DNA from: Nonomuraea terrae
GTDB taxonomy: Bacteria; Actinomycetota; Actinomycetes; Streptosporangiales; Streptosporangiaceae
DNA length: 64,000 nt
Direction of reading: 5' to 3'
Assembly: GCF_004348995.1 (NCBI RefSeq)
Contig: NZ_SMKQ01000005.1
Coordinates: 1 to 64,000, forward strand
Shown: piece after piece, positions 25,447-39,051 of the stretch
How positions within the stretch are numbered: the first letter of the stretch is position 1
How the letters are laid out: the number at the start of each line of letters is the position of its first letter
Notes under the pieces: model-generated
What the model was told of the DNA's origin: nothing
What the model saw: the letters and a program-made list of their open reading frames with translations, nothing else
Database searches by the model: none
Position numbers and translations under genes: made by a program

Positions 25447-25477
25447 AAGCCTCTGCGTATACCAACCGTTCTATCTA
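25436..25477 (+). repeat. two direct copies of TTCTATCTA
   Basis: TTCTATCTA occurs at 25436-25444 and 25469-25477, 33 bp apart (about three helical turns), the first over the -10 and the second in the leader. They are candidate half-sites for the divergent TetR protein. Confidence 0.5.
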
Positions 25478-25488
25478 TCGGAGTCGCC

Positions 25489-26868
25489 ATGCCCCGCGCG
25501 GGCACCCTGCCCACCGTGCTGACCGGCGTGTTCCTCACGATCCTGGACTTCTTCATCGTCAACGTCGCCATCCCCGCCATCCAGCGCGACCTGCACGCCG
25601 GCCCCGCCGCGATCGAGTGGGTCGTCGCCGGGTACGGCCTGGCCTACGGCTCGGGTCTCGTCCTCGGCGGACGGCTCGGCGACGTCCTCGGCCGGCGCCG
25701 CATGTTCGCGGTCGGCCTGGCCCTGTTCACCCTCGCCTCGATCGGCTGCGGCCTGGCTCCCGGCGCCGGCGCGCTGATCGCCGCCCGCGTCGCCCAGGGG
25801 GTCGCCGCCGCCGTGCTCGCCCCGCAGGTGCTGGCCATCCTGCGTACCGCCTACAGCGGGGCCGCCCAGGCCAGGGCGCTCAACGCGTACGCCATGACCA
25901 TGGGGCTGGCCGCCGTCTTCGGCCAGCTCATCGGCGGCCTGCTGATCCAGGCCGACCTGTTCGGGCTCGGCTGGCGGGCGTGCTTCCTGGTCAACGTGCC
26001 GATCGGCGTGGCCGCGCTGGCCCTGACCCGCCGCGTGGTCCCGGAGAGCCGTACCGGCGCTCCCGTACGGCTCGACCTGGGTGGTGCCGTCCTCGTCACG
26101 CTCGCGCTGGTCGCGATCCTGCTGCCGCTCATCGAAGGGCGCGAGCAGGGCTGGCCGCTGTGGACGTGGTTGTCGCCGGTCGCCGCGGTCGTGCTCTTCG
26201 TCGCCTACGGCAGGCGGCGGCACGCCTCGCCGCTGATCGACCTGACGTTGTTCCGCGAGCGGGCCTTCACCGCCGGCCTGCTCACCCAGCTCGCGTTCAC
26301 CATGGGCATGGCCGCGTACTTCCTGATCTTCGCCCTGTACGTCCAGGACGGGGTCGGGCTGGACGCGTTGCAGGCCGGTCTGATCTTCGCGCCCATAGGC
26401 GCGGGGTATCTGGCGGCCTCGCTGCTCGCGCCCCGGTTCGTCGCGTGGTTCGGCCGTCAGACGATCGCCCTGGGCGGGCTGATCAGGGCCGCCGGCCTTG
26501 TCGCCATACTCGCCATGGTCGCCTCTGGGGCGGCCGTCGGCTGGCTGGCGCCCGCGCTGGCCGTGGACGGGTTCGGCATGGGGCTGGCGCTCGCCCCGAT
26601 CATGGGCACCGTGCTGGCCAGGGTCGCCCCGCAGCAGGCCGGCGCCGCGGCCGGGGTGCTCACGACCACCCAGCAGGTCGGCTCGGCGCTCGGCGTCGGG
26701 ATCGTCGGGATCGTCTTCTACGGCAGCCTGCCGGACGGCGTGAGCCAGGCGTTCCAGCACGGGCTGGTCTACCTCGTCGCCATCGCCATCGCCGTCGCCG
26801 GGCTCGTCCAGCTGGTGCCGCGCGCCGCCGGCGCCCGTACTCGTGTCAAGGAGGAGAGCATCGCATGA
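25489..26868 (+). CDS. MFS efflux transporter, DHA2 type
   Basis: A 459-residue membrane protein with about 14 hydrophobic helices: LDFFIVNVAIPAIQRDL in helix 1, GGRLGDVLGRRRMF as motif A, and RVAQGVAAAVLAPQVLAIL as motif B. CGGAG lies before ATG. Its last bases (ATGA) overlap the SnoaL-like gene, so the two proteins are made together. Drug or metabolite export is the family role; the substrate is unknown. Confidence 0.9.
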   Translation: MPRAGTLPTVLTGVFLTILDFFIVNVAIPAIQRDLHAGPAAIEWVVAGYGLAYGSGLVLGGRLGDVLGRRRMFAVGLALFTLASIGCGLAPGAGALIAARVAQGVAAAVLAPQVLAILRTAYSGAAQARALNAYAMTMGLAAVFGQLIGGLLIQADLFGLGWRACFLVNVPIGVAALALTRRVVPESRTGAPVRLDLGGAVLVTLALVAILLPLIEGREQGWPLWTWLSPVAAVVLFVAYGRRRHASPLIDLTLFRERAFTAGLLTQLAFTMGMAAYFLIFALYVQDGVGLDALQAGLIFAPIGAGYLAASLLAPRFVAWFGRQTIALGGLIRAAGLVAILAMVASGAAVGWLAPALAVDGFGMGLALAPIMGTVLARVAPQQAGAAAGVLTTTQQVGSALGVGIVGIVFYGSLPDGVSQAFQHGLVYLVAIAIAVAGLVQLVPRAAGARTRVKEESIA

Positions 26869-27230
26869 CAGACCTGAACGACCTCGCGCGCCGCTACGCC
26901 GCCCTCTGGAACGAACCCGACGCCGAGGCCCGCCGCGCGGCCGTCGCCGGGCTGTTCGCGCCGGACGCCGCCCACTACACGCCCACCCGCGAATTCCACG
27001 GCCACGCGGAGCTGGAAGAGCGCGTCGCCGCCGCGTACGAGCAGTGGGTCGCGCCCGGGGTCTACATGTTCCGTGCCGGGCCGGGCGCCGACGGGCACCA
27101 CCACGCCGTGCGGTTGACGTGGGAGATGATCAGGCGCGACACCGGCGAGGTCGACTCCGTCGGCTACGACGTCCTCCGGCTCGACGAGGACGGGCTGATC
27201 CGCAGCGATCACCAGTTCGTCGGGCGCTGA
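26865..27230 (+). CDS. SnoaL-like/NTF2-fold protein, 121 aa
   Basis: A 121-residue protein of the NTF2-like fold: ALWNEPDAEARRAAVAGLFAPDA at the N-terminus and GYDVLRLDEDGLIRSDHQFVG at the end are typical. SnoaL relatives act on polyketide or other small molecules, although many have no known activity. Start ATG 26865 overlaps the MFS stop, with AAGGAGGAG upstream. Coupling to the efflux pump suggests modification or binding of the exported compound. Confidence 0.8.
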   Translation: MTDLNDLARRYAALWNEPDAEARRAAVAGLFAPDAAHYTPTREFHGHAELEERVAAAYEQWVAPGVYMFRAGPGADGHHHAVRLTWEMIRRDTGEVDSVGYDVLRLDEDGLIRSDHQFVGR

Positions 27231-27240
27231 GTCTCCACGC

Positions 27241-27276
27241 GAAGAGGCCGCGGTCGCCGGTGACCGCGGCCTCTTC
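27241..27276 (+). terminator. terminator hairpin, 15-bp stem
   Basis: GAAGAGGCCGCGGTC and GACCGCGGCCTCTTC pair perfectly around a 6-nt loop, 10 bp after the SnoaL-like stop codon. It ends the MFS-SnoaL transcript. Confidence 0.82.
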
Positions 27277-27328
27277 GGTTATGGGAAGCCGGGCGCGGCA
27301 GGCACGATCCGCGCCCGGACAGGGTGGC

Positions 27329-28021
27329 TCATCGCGCTCCGAGGCCCGGCGCGATCGCCGTGACGCCGCCCACCAGCATCTGGGTGCCCTCGACGCTCTC
27401 CACCGCCTTCGGCAGCAGCACGTCCATCACCTTTTCGCTGATCTCCTGCACGGGCTCGCCGAGGTGCTGCGGCGATTCGAGGTCGGAGCGGGCGATGCCG
27501 CTGTCGCGCAGGCCCTCGTCGAACCGCGCCTGCGGCAGGCCGGCCCTCAGCGCCGTCCCCGCCATCTCGGGCACCTGCGGCAGCACCGGCAGCGAGGCGA
27601 CGCCCGCCGCGGTCGAGAGGTCCTTCAGCGTGCGCGGGTCGGGAGCGAGCGGGAGACCGGCGGGCGAGGCCGAGGTCAGCGCCGGCATGCCCCAGGTGGC
27701 CGCCACGCCGCCCAGGTCGGCCGTGCCCAGCACCGGCTTCGCCGCCGCCAGGCCGGTCAGCCCGAGGTCATGGGCCAGCTCGCCGGCCGCCATGGCCAGC
27801 CTGGCGCTCTCGCCGGTGACGAACCGGCTGCTGCCCGAGACGGTCTCGCCGAGCCGCGGCGCGGCGTGCCGGTCGCAGGAGGAGGCGATCGCCGTGGATG
27901 ACAGCAGCGCGGGGTCTGCTTTCGCGCAGGAGTCCGCGGCCGCCGGGCCGGTGGACAAGCAGCCGACCCCTGCGGCCAGAGCGGCGGTCGCGACGATGCT
28001 CCGGATCTTCTGCACTGACAC
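27329..28021 (-). CDS. secreted protein of unknown function, 230 aa
   Basis: A cleavable signal peptide (MSVQKIRSIVATAALAAGVG..., probable cut after PAAA, near residue 29) precedes an Ala/Leu/Gly-rich mature protein with two cysteines near its N-terminus (SCAKADP, SSCDRHA) that may form a disulfide. The C-terminal half has amphipathic helices (LGEPVQEISEKVMDVLLPKAVESV). It resembles the small exported proteins common in this group, but I recognise no domain. Confidence 0.65.
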   Translation of the reverse strand: MSVQKIRSIVATAALAAGVGCLSTGPAAADSCAKADPALLSSTAIASSCDRHAAPRLGETVSGSSRFVTGESARLAMAAGELAHDLGLTGLAAAKPVLGTADLGGVAATWGMPALTSASPAGLPLAPDPRTLKDLSTAAGVASLPVLPQVPEMAGTALRAGLPQARFDEGLRDSGIARSDLESPQHLGEPVQEISEKVMDVLLPKAVESVEGTQMLVGGVTAIAPGLGAR

Positions 28022-28165
28022 TGCACGTCCCTCTGATCGGTTTCGCTGATCTGACGAAACGTGACCGTAGTGACGCGGCTCGGCGGGGGAGCGTCGCTTG
28101 TCCGAAGGGTGGAGCGAACCTTATGCGTTCATGGGCCTCGCTCCGCGGCGGCTCCCTCGCCCGGA

Positions 28166-30736
<2,571 letters not shown>

Positions 30737-30740
30737 GTCC

Positions 30741-31091
30741 TTAGGCCCCCGGTGGCAGCTCGTAGCGGATCAGCGCCCGGACCATCCGCATCTCGGCGCG
30801 CAGGCGGTGGACCTCCTCGCGCAGCCGGAGATTCTCGTTCTCGAGCTCGAGGATCCGCTTGATCCCCGCGAGGTTGATGCCCTCCTCCTGGGAGAGCCGC
30901 TGCACCTCGCGGAGCTGGATGATGTCTCTCGTGGAGTAGAGGCGGCCACGCCCCGCCGTGCGCCCGGGACTGACGAGCCCCAGCCGGTCGTACTGCCGCA
31001 GGGTCTGCGGGTGGAGGCCCGACAGCTGCGCGGCCACCGAGATCACGTAGACAGGGGTGTCATCTGACAGGTCGAAATAGTTGGCGTCCAT
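30741..31091 (-). CDS. hspR: HspR heat-shock repressor (MerR family)
   Basis: A 116-residue MerR-type protein: [32 protein letters not shown] is the winged helix-turn-helix and the remainder is a coiled coil. HspR binds HAIR sequences with DnaK as co-repressor. ATG 31091 lies 4 bp after dnaJ; an upstream frame extension has no translation signal. Two HAIR sites are found on the dnaK promoter of this operon, so the negative loop is complete within the locus. Confidence 0.95.
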   Translation of the reverse strand: MDANYFDLSDDTPVYVISVAAQLSGLHPQTLRQYDRLGLVSPGRTAGRGRLYSTRDIIQLREVQRLSQEEGINLAGIKRILELENENLRLREEVHRLRAEMRMVRALIRYELPPGA

Positions 31092-31095
31092 CGGC

Positions 31096-32268
31096 TTACT
31101 CGCTTCTGGCTCGCTGAATGAGCTCAGCGCGCGGGTCCTCTCCCGCGGTCGCGGTGTTGAACTCGGTGAGCAGCTCACGTGACTTGTCGTCGAGCGTCTG
31201 CGGCACCACTACCTCGACGGTGGCGAGCAGGTCTCCCTTGGTGCCGTCCTTGCGGGTGACTCCCCTGCCGCGTACGCGGAACGTGCGGCCGTTGGGTGTG
31301 CCCGGCGGGATGCGCAGCGTGACCGGCAGGCCCTTGAGCACGGGCACCTTGATCTCGGCGCCGAGGGCGGCCTCCGTGAACGTCACCGGCACGGTGATCG
31401 TCAGGTTGTCACCCGCCCTGCCGAACACGGCGTGCTGCTTGACGTGCGTCTGGATGTAGAGGTCGCCCGCCGGGCCGCCGTTCTCGCCCGGCGCGCCCTT
31501 GCCCTTGAGCTTGACGCGCTGGCCGTCGGCCACGCCCGCCGGGATGCGGGCCTGGATCGTGCGGGTGCTCTTGGCCCGGCCGCTGCCCTCGCACACGGGG
31601 CAGGGGTCGTCCACGATCAGCCCGCGGCCCTTGCAGTCGCGGCAGGGCTCGGAGAAGGCGAAGTTGCCCAGGTTGCGGCTGGCCGCGCCGGTGCCCTCAC
31701 AGGTGGGGCAGACCCTGGGGGTCGTGCCGGCCTTGGCGCCGGTGCCGCTGCACGCGGTGCAGGCGGCCGAGCTGGTCAGCCTGAGCGACACGGTGGTGCC
31801 CTCGGCCGCTTCGGTGAACGTCAGCGTGACCTCGGACTCGACGTCCTGGCCGCGCCGCGGGCGGGTGGTGGTGCCGGTACGGGTGGCTCCACCCCGGTTG
31901 AACAGCCCGCCGAAAAGATCGCCGAGCCGATCCCCCGTACCGCCGCTCGTGCCCTGCCCGGTGCCGCCGAACAGGTCGCCGAAGTCGAACGGGAAACCGC
32001 CACCGCCGGCCCGCTGGCCGCCCACCCCGGAGCCGAACAGCGTGCGCGCCTCGTCGTACTCCTTGCGGCGCTTGCTGTCGGACAGGACGTCGTAGGCCTC
32101 GGAGACCTCCTTGAACTTGGCCTCTTTGGTCGCGTCGCCCTGGTTGCTGTCGGGGTGGTACTGGCGCGCCAGCTTGCGGTACGCCTTCTTGATCTCGTCG
32201 GCGGTGGCGGTCTTGGGCACACCAAGGACGGCGTAGTAGTCCTTCTCCAGGTAGTCCTTGGTGCTCAT
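31096..32268 (-). CDS. dnaJ: DnaJ co-chaperone
   Basis: A 390-residue type I DnaJ. The J domain has the HPD motif (YHPDSN), followed by a Gly/Phe-rich linker, four zinc-binding CxxCxGxG motifs ([32 protein letters not shown]) and the C-terminal substrate-binding domains. It stimulates DnaK ATPase activity. Lies between grpE and hspR with short gaps. Confidence 0.97.
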   Translation of the reverse strand: MSTKDYLEKDYYAVLGVPKTATADEIKKAYRKLARQYHPDSNQGDATKEAKFKEVSEAYDVLSDSKRRKEYDEARTLFGSGVGGQRAGGGGFPFDFGDLFGGTGQGTSGGTGDRLGDLFGGLFNRGGATRTGTTTRPRRGQDVESEVTLTFTEAAEGTTVSLRLTSSAACTACSGTGAKAGTTPRVCPTCEGTGAASRNLGNFAFSEPCRDCKGRGLIVDDPCPVCEGSGRAKSTRTIQARIPAGVADGQRVKLKGKGAPGENGGPAGDLYIQTHVKQHAVFGRAGDNLTITVPVTFTEAALGAEIKVPVLKGLPVTLRIPPGTPNGRTFRVRGRGVTRKDGTKGDLLATVEVVVPQTLDDKSRELLTEFNTATAGEDPRAELIQRARSE

Positions 32269-32289
32269 CTACGGCCCTTCGTCCTGGTG

Positions 32290-32906
32290 TCAGTTGTCTT
32301 CTTCGTCATTGGACGCGGGAGGGGCGTCCTCGGGCTCGGCGACAGCCACCCGCGCCGGGCGCAGCACCCGCTCGCCCATGCGGTAGCCGGGCTGCAGCAC
32401 CTCGATCGCGGTCGGCTCGGTCACGTCCGGCGAGTAGCTGTGCATCAGCGCCTCGTGGACCATCGGGTCGAAGGGGTCGCCCTTCTGCCCGAACGGGGTG
32501 AGCCCCAGCTTGGCGACGGCCGCCTCCAGCGACTCGGCCACCTTCGCGAAGCCCCCCGTGAGCTCGCCGTGGTCGCGCGCCCTGCCGATGTCGTCGAGCA
32601 CGGGCAGCAGCTCCATGAGCGTGCCCGCGACCGCCTGCTCCTTGACCGCGACGCGGTCGCGTTCGACGCGCTTGCGGTAATTCACGTATTCGGCCTGCAG
32701 GCGCTGCAGGTCGGCGGTGCGCTCGGCGAGCTGCGCCTGCAACTCCTCGCTGCCGGCGGCCGCCTGGGCGGGCGGCGCCTCCGCGGCGGGCGGCTGATCG
32801 GCCGCCTCCTCCGCGGGGGCGTGCTCGCGGACCTGGCCCGTCTCCGGGTCGATCTTGCGGTTGTCGCGGATCACCGGCTCCTCGTGCCCGTTTTCACGCG
32901 GCGGCA

Positions 32907-32907
<1 letters not shown>
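32290..32907 (-). CDS. grpE: GrpE nucleotide exchange factor
   Basis: A 205-residue protein with an acidic, disordered N-terminus, a long coiled coil (LQAQLAERTADLQRLQAEYVNYRKRVERD) and the compact beta domain (FDPMVHEALMHSYSP, VLQPGYRMGERVLRPARV). It releases ADP from DnaK. ATG 32907 overlaps the dnaK stop as TGATG, with AAGGA 6 nt upstream; GTG 32910 is possible. Translation is coupled to dnaK. Confidence 0.95.
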
Positions 32908-34910
<2,003 letters not shown>

Positions 34911-34937
34911 TCAACGGGGCTCATGTCACAGAAGGTT

Positions 34938-34952
34938 CCGCTCAAGGAGCGG
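34938..34952 (-). terminator. short hairpin CCGCTC-AAG-GAGCGG
   Basis: A 6-bp stem with a 3-nt loop between the lipoprotein gene's stop (34986) and the dnaK promoter on the same strand. Its position suits a terminator that insulates dnaK, but the stem is short. Confidence 0.4.
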
Positions 34953-34985
34953 CGTACAAGGACGTAGCTGGATTTTTCAGGAGGC

Positions 34986-35483
34986 TTACCGTTTGGCGCC
35001 GTCCACGAGCTTGCGCTTGCCGAGGGCCTTGTCCAGGTCGACCGTCGTGGTCTTCTCGACGGCGATCATGATGCAGGACATGTCCTTGGCCTTCGGTGAG
35101 GCGCCCTCGTACAGCGTGATCGTGACGTCCTTCGCCGTCTCCTTCACCGAGACGCGGTCCAGCACCGTGCACGGGGCCACGCCCGACCACCACGTGAGGC
35201 GGACCTTCCTGCCGTCCGAGACGGGCTCGGCCTTGGTCCAGCGGACCTCGCGGACGTTCACCGCGTCGCCCACCGGCTTGACGGTCTCGGGGCCGTTCGG
35301 GGGAGCGGTGGACGGGGCGCTGGTGACCGGGCTCGACACGACCGGCGGCCGCTCAGTCGTCGAAGAGGCGGCGGGCTCGGCCGACGGCCCGCCCTGCGCG
35401 CCGCAGCCCGCCGCGAGCACCAGACCGGCAAGGAGAGTCGCTGTCATAGTCCGCATACTCCTACGACGGCTCACGCGCGTCAC
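34986..35483 (-). CDS. putative lipoprotein of unknown function
   Basis: A protein of up to 165 residues: basic N-terminal region, hydrophobic core and lipobox LAAGC, then a Ser/Thr/Pro linker (about 32-65) and a compact C-terminal domain with two cysteines (APCTVL, MSCIMI) that may be disulfide-bonded. The start is uncertain: GTG 35483 gives a strongly basic n-region; ATG 35456 has AGGAG only 1 nt away; ATG 35447 has it 10 nt away. Divergent from proline dehydrogenase. No family recognised. Confidence 0.68.
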   Translation of the reverse strand: MTRVSRRRSMRTMTATLLAGLVLAAGCGAQGGPSAEPAASSTTERPPVVSSPVTSAPSTAPPNGPETVKPVGDAVNVREVRWTKAEPVSDGRKVRLTWWSGVAPCTVLDRVSVKETAKDVTITLYEGASPKAKDMSCIMIAVEKTTTVDLDKALGKRKLVDGAKR

Positions 35484-35514
35484 GGGTTCAGCGGCGCGAG
35501 TTAGTGTGGTCCAC

Positions 35515-36396
35515 GTGCTCCGTCAGGCCATGCTCGCCCTTTCCAAGAGCCGACGCGCCGAGCGGCTCGTCTCCACCTCGCCTCTGACCGCAGGCGTCGT
35601 CGAACGCTACGTCGCCGGCGACGTGGCCGCCGTGGTGCGCGAGCTGACCCGCAGGGGCCTGCTCGTCACCGTCGCCCACCTGGGCGAGGAGGTCACCGAC
35701 GAGAGCAGGGCCGAGGACGCCGTACGCGGCTACCTCGCACTGCTCGGCCTGCTGCCCGCGGGCGCCGACGTGTCGGTCAAGCTCACGGCCCTCGGCCTGC
35801 GGGTTTCGCAGCGGCTCGCGCTCGGCCACGCCGCCGAGATCTGCGCCGCCGCCGCGGCCAGGGGCCTGACGGTGACGCTCGACGCCGAGGAGCACGACAC
35901 CATCCCCGCGCTGCACGCCGTGCACGCCGCGCTGCGCCGCGAGCATCCCGACGTGGGGGTGGTCGTGCAGGCGTACCTGCCCGACTCGCTCGACCGCTGC
36001 GAGAAGCTCGGCGGCGCCCGCGTACGCCTGTGCAAGGGCGCCTACACCGCGCCCGGGGCCTACAAGCGGCCCGCCGACATCGACCGCTCGTTCGTTCGGT
36101 GCCTGAAGGTGCTCATGGCCGGCACCGCCTACCCGATGGTCGCCACCCACGACCCCCGGCTGCTGCGCATCGCCTCCACGCTCGCCGTGCTCGACGGCCG
36201 CGACCAGACCGGCTACGAGCTGCAGATGCTCTACGGCGTACGCCCCGCCGAGCAGGCCCGCCAGGCGCAGCGCGGCGCGCGGATGCGCGTCTACGTGCCC
36301 TACGGCGACGAGTGGTACCCCTACCTCGTGCGCCGCCTCGCCGAGCGCCCGGCGAACCTGGCGTTCTTCCTGCGGTCGCTGGTGTCGCGGCGCTAG
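35515..36396 (+). CDS. putB: proline dehydrogenase, monofunctional
   Basis: A 293-residue FAD enzyme that oxidises L-proline to 1-pyrroline-5-carboxylate. The barrel motifs include VSVKLTALGLRVS, VTLDAEEHDT, VVVQAYLPDSLDRC, RVRLCKGAY and YELQMLYGVRPAEQ. The length suits the stand-alone actinobacterial form, not PutA. GTG 35515 is chosen because TAGTGT ends 7 nt upstream and no ribosome binding site exists, so it is likely leaderless. Next gene is proC, which acts in the opposite direction; no P5C dehydrogenase is adjacent. Confidence 0.9.
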   Translation: MLRQAMLALSKSRRAERLVSTSPLTAGVVERYVAGDVAAVVRELTRRGLLVTVAHLGEEVTDESRAEDAVRGYLALLGLLPAGADVSVKLTALGLRVSQRLALGHAAEICAAAAARGLTVTLDAEEHDTIPALHAVHAALRREHPDVGVVVQAYLPDSLDRCEKLGGARVRLCKGAYTAPGAYKRPADIDRSFVRCLKVLMAGTAYPMVATHDPRLLRIASTLAVLDGRDQTGYELQMLYGVRPAEQARQAQRGARMRVYVPYGDEWYPYLVRRLAERPANLAFFLRSLVSRR

Positions 36397-36441
36397 CCGG
36401 ATAGGCTGCCAGACCAGGCAGTATTCGTCGAGGGGCGAAAG

Positions 36442-37236
36442 ATGATCGCGATTTTGGGCACGGGCAAGATGGGCGAGGCCCTGCTGTCCGGACTGCTGCG
36501 CGCGGGGCTCGAGCCGGACGACGTCATGGCGACCACCCGCAGGGCCGAACGGGCCCAGACGCTGCGCGAGACGTACGGCGTGCGCACGGTCTCCAACGCC
36601 GAGGCGGCCAAGGCGGCCGACACACTGATCCTGGCCGTCAAACCGCAGGACATGGCGACGCTGCTGGCCGAGATCGCGCCCTACGTGCCGGCCGACCGCC
36701 TGGTGATCAGCGCGGCGGCCGGCATCACGACGTCGTTCGTGGAGCAGCGGCTCGGCGTGGAGGTGCCGGTGGTGCGGGTGATGTCCAACACGCCGATCAG
36801 GTTCGACGAGGCGATGAGCGTCATCTCGGCCGGCGCCCACGCCGGGGAGGAGCACCTCCGGCGCACCGAGGAGCTGCTGCGGCCGGTCGGCAAGGTGCTG
36901 CGCATCCCCGAGTCGCAGCAGGACGCCGCCACGGCGTTGTCGGGCAGCGGGCCCGCCTACTTCTTCTACCTGGTCGAGGCCATGGTCGACGCGGGCATCC
37001 TGCTCGGCATGCCGAGGGCCGCCGCGCTCGACATGGTCACCCAGTCGATCGTCGGGGCGGCTGTGATGTTGCGCGACTCGGGCGAGCATCCGGTGATCCT
37101 GCGCGAGGCCGTCACCTCGCCGGGCGGCACGACCATCGCCGCCATCGCGGAGCTCGAACGACACAAGGTGCGGGCCGCGTTCCTGGCCGCCATCGAGGCC
37201 GCCCGCGACCGCGGCCGCGAACTCGCCTCGGGCTGA
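36442..37236 (+). CDS. proC: pyrroline-5-carboxylate reductase
   Basis: A 264-residue NAD(P)H enzyme that makes proline from P5C. The N-terminal Rossmann motif is IAILGTGKMGEALLSGL; the C-terminal signature is GSGPAYFFYLVEAMVDAG and LREAVTSPGGTTIAAI. GAGGGG lies before ATG and a TAGGCT -10 box at 36402-36407 suggests its own promoter. The last codons lie in a short repeated GC-rich sequence that continues past the stop. Confidence 0.95.
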   Translation: MIAILGTGKMGEALLSGLLRAGLEPDDVMATTRRAERAQTLRETYGVRTVSNAEAAKAADTLILAVKPQDMATLLAEIAPYVPADRLVISAAAGITTSFVEQRLGVEVPVVRVMSNTPIRFDEAMSVISAGAHAGEEHLRRTEELLRPVGKVLRIPESQQDAATALSGSGPAYFFYLVEAMVDAGILLGMPRAAALDMVTQSIVGAAVMLRDSGEHPVILREAVTSPGGTTIAAIAELERHKVRAAFLAAIEAARDRGRELASG

Positions 37237-37278
37237 CCCGCGGCCGTGAGTTCGGGCCGACCCGCGGCCGTGAGCTCG
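37207..37278 (+). repeat. tandem GC-rich repeat at the proC 3' end
   Basis: GACCCGCGGCCGTGAG followed by TTCG or CTCG occurs at 37235-37254 and 37259-37278 (24-bp period), and a related unit GACCGCGGCCGCGAACTCGC starts at 37207 inside proC. It looks like local duplication of the gene's 3' end. Confidence 0.6.
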
Positions 37279-37342
37279 CCTGGGGCCGGCCCGCGCACCG
37301 GCGCGGAGGGCGGACCCGTCTCGTCCTCCGCGTTGAGTGAGC

Positions 37343-38083
37343 TCAGGCGTCCCGGCGGCGCAGCAGGATCGCGCCGGCGGCCACCGCGACCGCGATCCAC
37401 GCCAGGTACACCCCGAACCCGCTCCACGGTCCCAGGTACTCGCCGGACCGGCCGAAGATCACCAGCGTGCCGGCGTTCGTGGTGAAGAACTCGGCGACGA
37501 CCCCGCCCCACTCACCCGGGAGCTGGTTCGTCAACGGGGGCAGCACCAGGATCAGCGCGACGGCCGAGACGATCGCGCCCGGCGTGTGCCTGACCAGCGT
37601 GCCGAGGCCCAGCCCGAACAGCCCGCACGCGGTCAGGTAGAGGCCGCACCCGAGCGTGGCCCGCGCCACCTCGGCCATCTCCACCGACGGCGGCCGGGAG
37701 ATCGCCAGGCCGATGCCGATCGCGCCGGCCGACGCGGCCAGGCAGACGACCAGCGCGACCGCGGTGAAGACCACGAGCTTGCCGGTCAGCAGGCGCAGGC
37801 GCCTGGGCACGGCCATGAGGGAGGTGCGGATGCCTCCGGTGCGGTACTCGCTGGAGATCACCAGCACGCCGAGAGCGGCCATGGACAACGAGGCGAACAT
37901 GCCGCCGGCCAGGCTCATCGCGACGGCCTCGTGGCCCGGCATCGGCTCGTCGGCCGAGTTCGCGGCCGTGGCGCCGAGGAGGGCGGACAGGCCCAGCATC
38001 AGCAGGGCCGTGACGGCCAGCGTCCACACCGTCGAGCGGACAGAGCGGATCTTGGTCCATTCGGACCGGATGATGTCGATCAT
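37343..38083 (-). CDS. ABC-2 type transporter permease
   Basis: A 246-residue membrane protein: the cytosolic head MIDIIRSEWTKIRSVRSTVW is the usual ABC-2 permease start, followed by six hydrophobic segments and a basic C-terminal RRRDA. ATG 38083 overlaps the ATPase stop (ATGA). It forms an exporter with the adjacent ATPase, downstream of a two-component system on the same strand. The substrate is unknown. Confidence 0.88.
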   Translation of the reverse strand: MIDIIRSEWTKIRSVRSTVWTLAVTALLMLGLSALLGATAANSADEPMPGHEAVAMSLAGGMFASLSMAALGVLVISSEYRTGGIRTSLMAVPRRLRLLTGKLVVFTAVALVVCLAASAGAIGIGLAISRPPSVEMAEVARATLGCGLYLTACGLFGLGLGTLVRHTPGAIVSAVALILVLPPLTNQLPGEWGGVVAEFFTTNAGTLVIFGRSGEYLGPWSGFGVYLAWIAVAVAAGAILLRRRDA

Positions 38084-38970
38084 GAGGTGAACTCCAGGCT
38101 GTCCTTGGTCAGCTCCATGTACGCGGCTTCGAGCGACGGCTGCACGTACGTCAGCTCCTCCAGCGGGATCCCGGCCCGAGCGGCGAGGGTGCCGATCTCC
38201 AGCGGGGTCATCGCGGTCACCCGCAGGTGGTCGGGGTACAGCTCGCCGATCTTGATCAGCTCGGCCATCTCGGCGAGCCGGGGCGAGCGCACGCGTACGA
38301 AGCCCTGCGAGCTGCGCCCGATGAACTCCCGCACGCTCGTGTCGGCGATGAGCCGGCCCTTGCCGATCACGACGAGGTGGTCGGCCGTCTGCGCCATCTC
38401 GCTCATGAGGTGGCTGGAGACGAACACCGCCCGCCCTTCGGCCGCGAGCTTCCGCATGAGCGTGCGGATCCACAGGATTCCGTCGGGGTCGAGCCCGTTG
38501 ACCGGCTCGTCGAACAGCAGGATCTCCGGGTCGCCGAGCAGCGCCGCGGCGATGCCCAGCCGCTGCGCCATGCCCAGCGAGAAGCCGCCGATCCGGCGTC
38601 CGGCGACGGCGGTCAGGCCGACGGTCTCCAGCACCTCCGCCACCCGGGCGGCCGGGATGCCGTTGCTCTGCGCGATGGCCAGCAGGTGGTTGCGGGCGCT
38701 GCGCCCGCCGTGCACGGCCTTGGCGTCCAGCAGCGCGCCGACCTTGCGCAGCGGATGCCGTAACTCCTCGTACGGCCGCCCGTCCACGAGCACCGAGCCG
38801 CCGGACGGCCGGTCGAGCCCGAGGATCATGCGCATGGTGGTCGACTTGCCGGCGCCGTTGGGGCCCAGGAAGCCGGTCACCTGACCCGGCTCGACGTCGA
38901 ACGACAGATCCGCCACGGCGAGGGTGCGGCCGTAGCGTTTGCTCAGGTTCGTTGCGCGGATCGCTGTCAT
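38080..38970 (-). CDS. ABC exporter ATP-binding protein
   Basis: A 296-residue ATPase of the DrrA/BcrA type: Walker A GPNGAGKSTT, signature SLGMAQRLGIAAALL, Walker B ILLFDEPVNGLDPDG and the switch SSHLMSEMAQTADH. The C-terminal extension of about 80 residues is typical of ABC-2 exporters for lipids or antibiotics. It lies 81 bp after the response regulator gene, so control by that system is likely. Confidence 0.92.
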   Translation of the reverse strand: MTAIRATNLSKRYGRTLAVADLSFDVEPGQVTGFLGPNGAGKSTTMRMILGLDRPSGGSVLVDGRPYEELRHPLRKVGALLDAKAVHGGRSARNHLLAIAQSNGIPAARVAEVLETVGLTAVAGRRIGGFSLGMAQRLGIAAALLGDPEILLFDEPVNGLDPDGILWIRTLMRKLAAEGRAVFVSSHLMSEMAQTADHLVVIGKGRLIADTSVREFIGRSSQGFVRVRSPRLAEMAELIKIGELYPDHLRVTAMTPLEIGTLAARAGIPLEELTYVQPSLEAAYMELTKDSLEFTS

Positions 38971-39051
38971 GAGGATCAGCGTGCCGTCGCGGGAGGCCGG
39001 ATTCTTCCTGCTGGGGAACCGTCTTGCCGGGGCCGTTCTGGGAGCGTGGTC

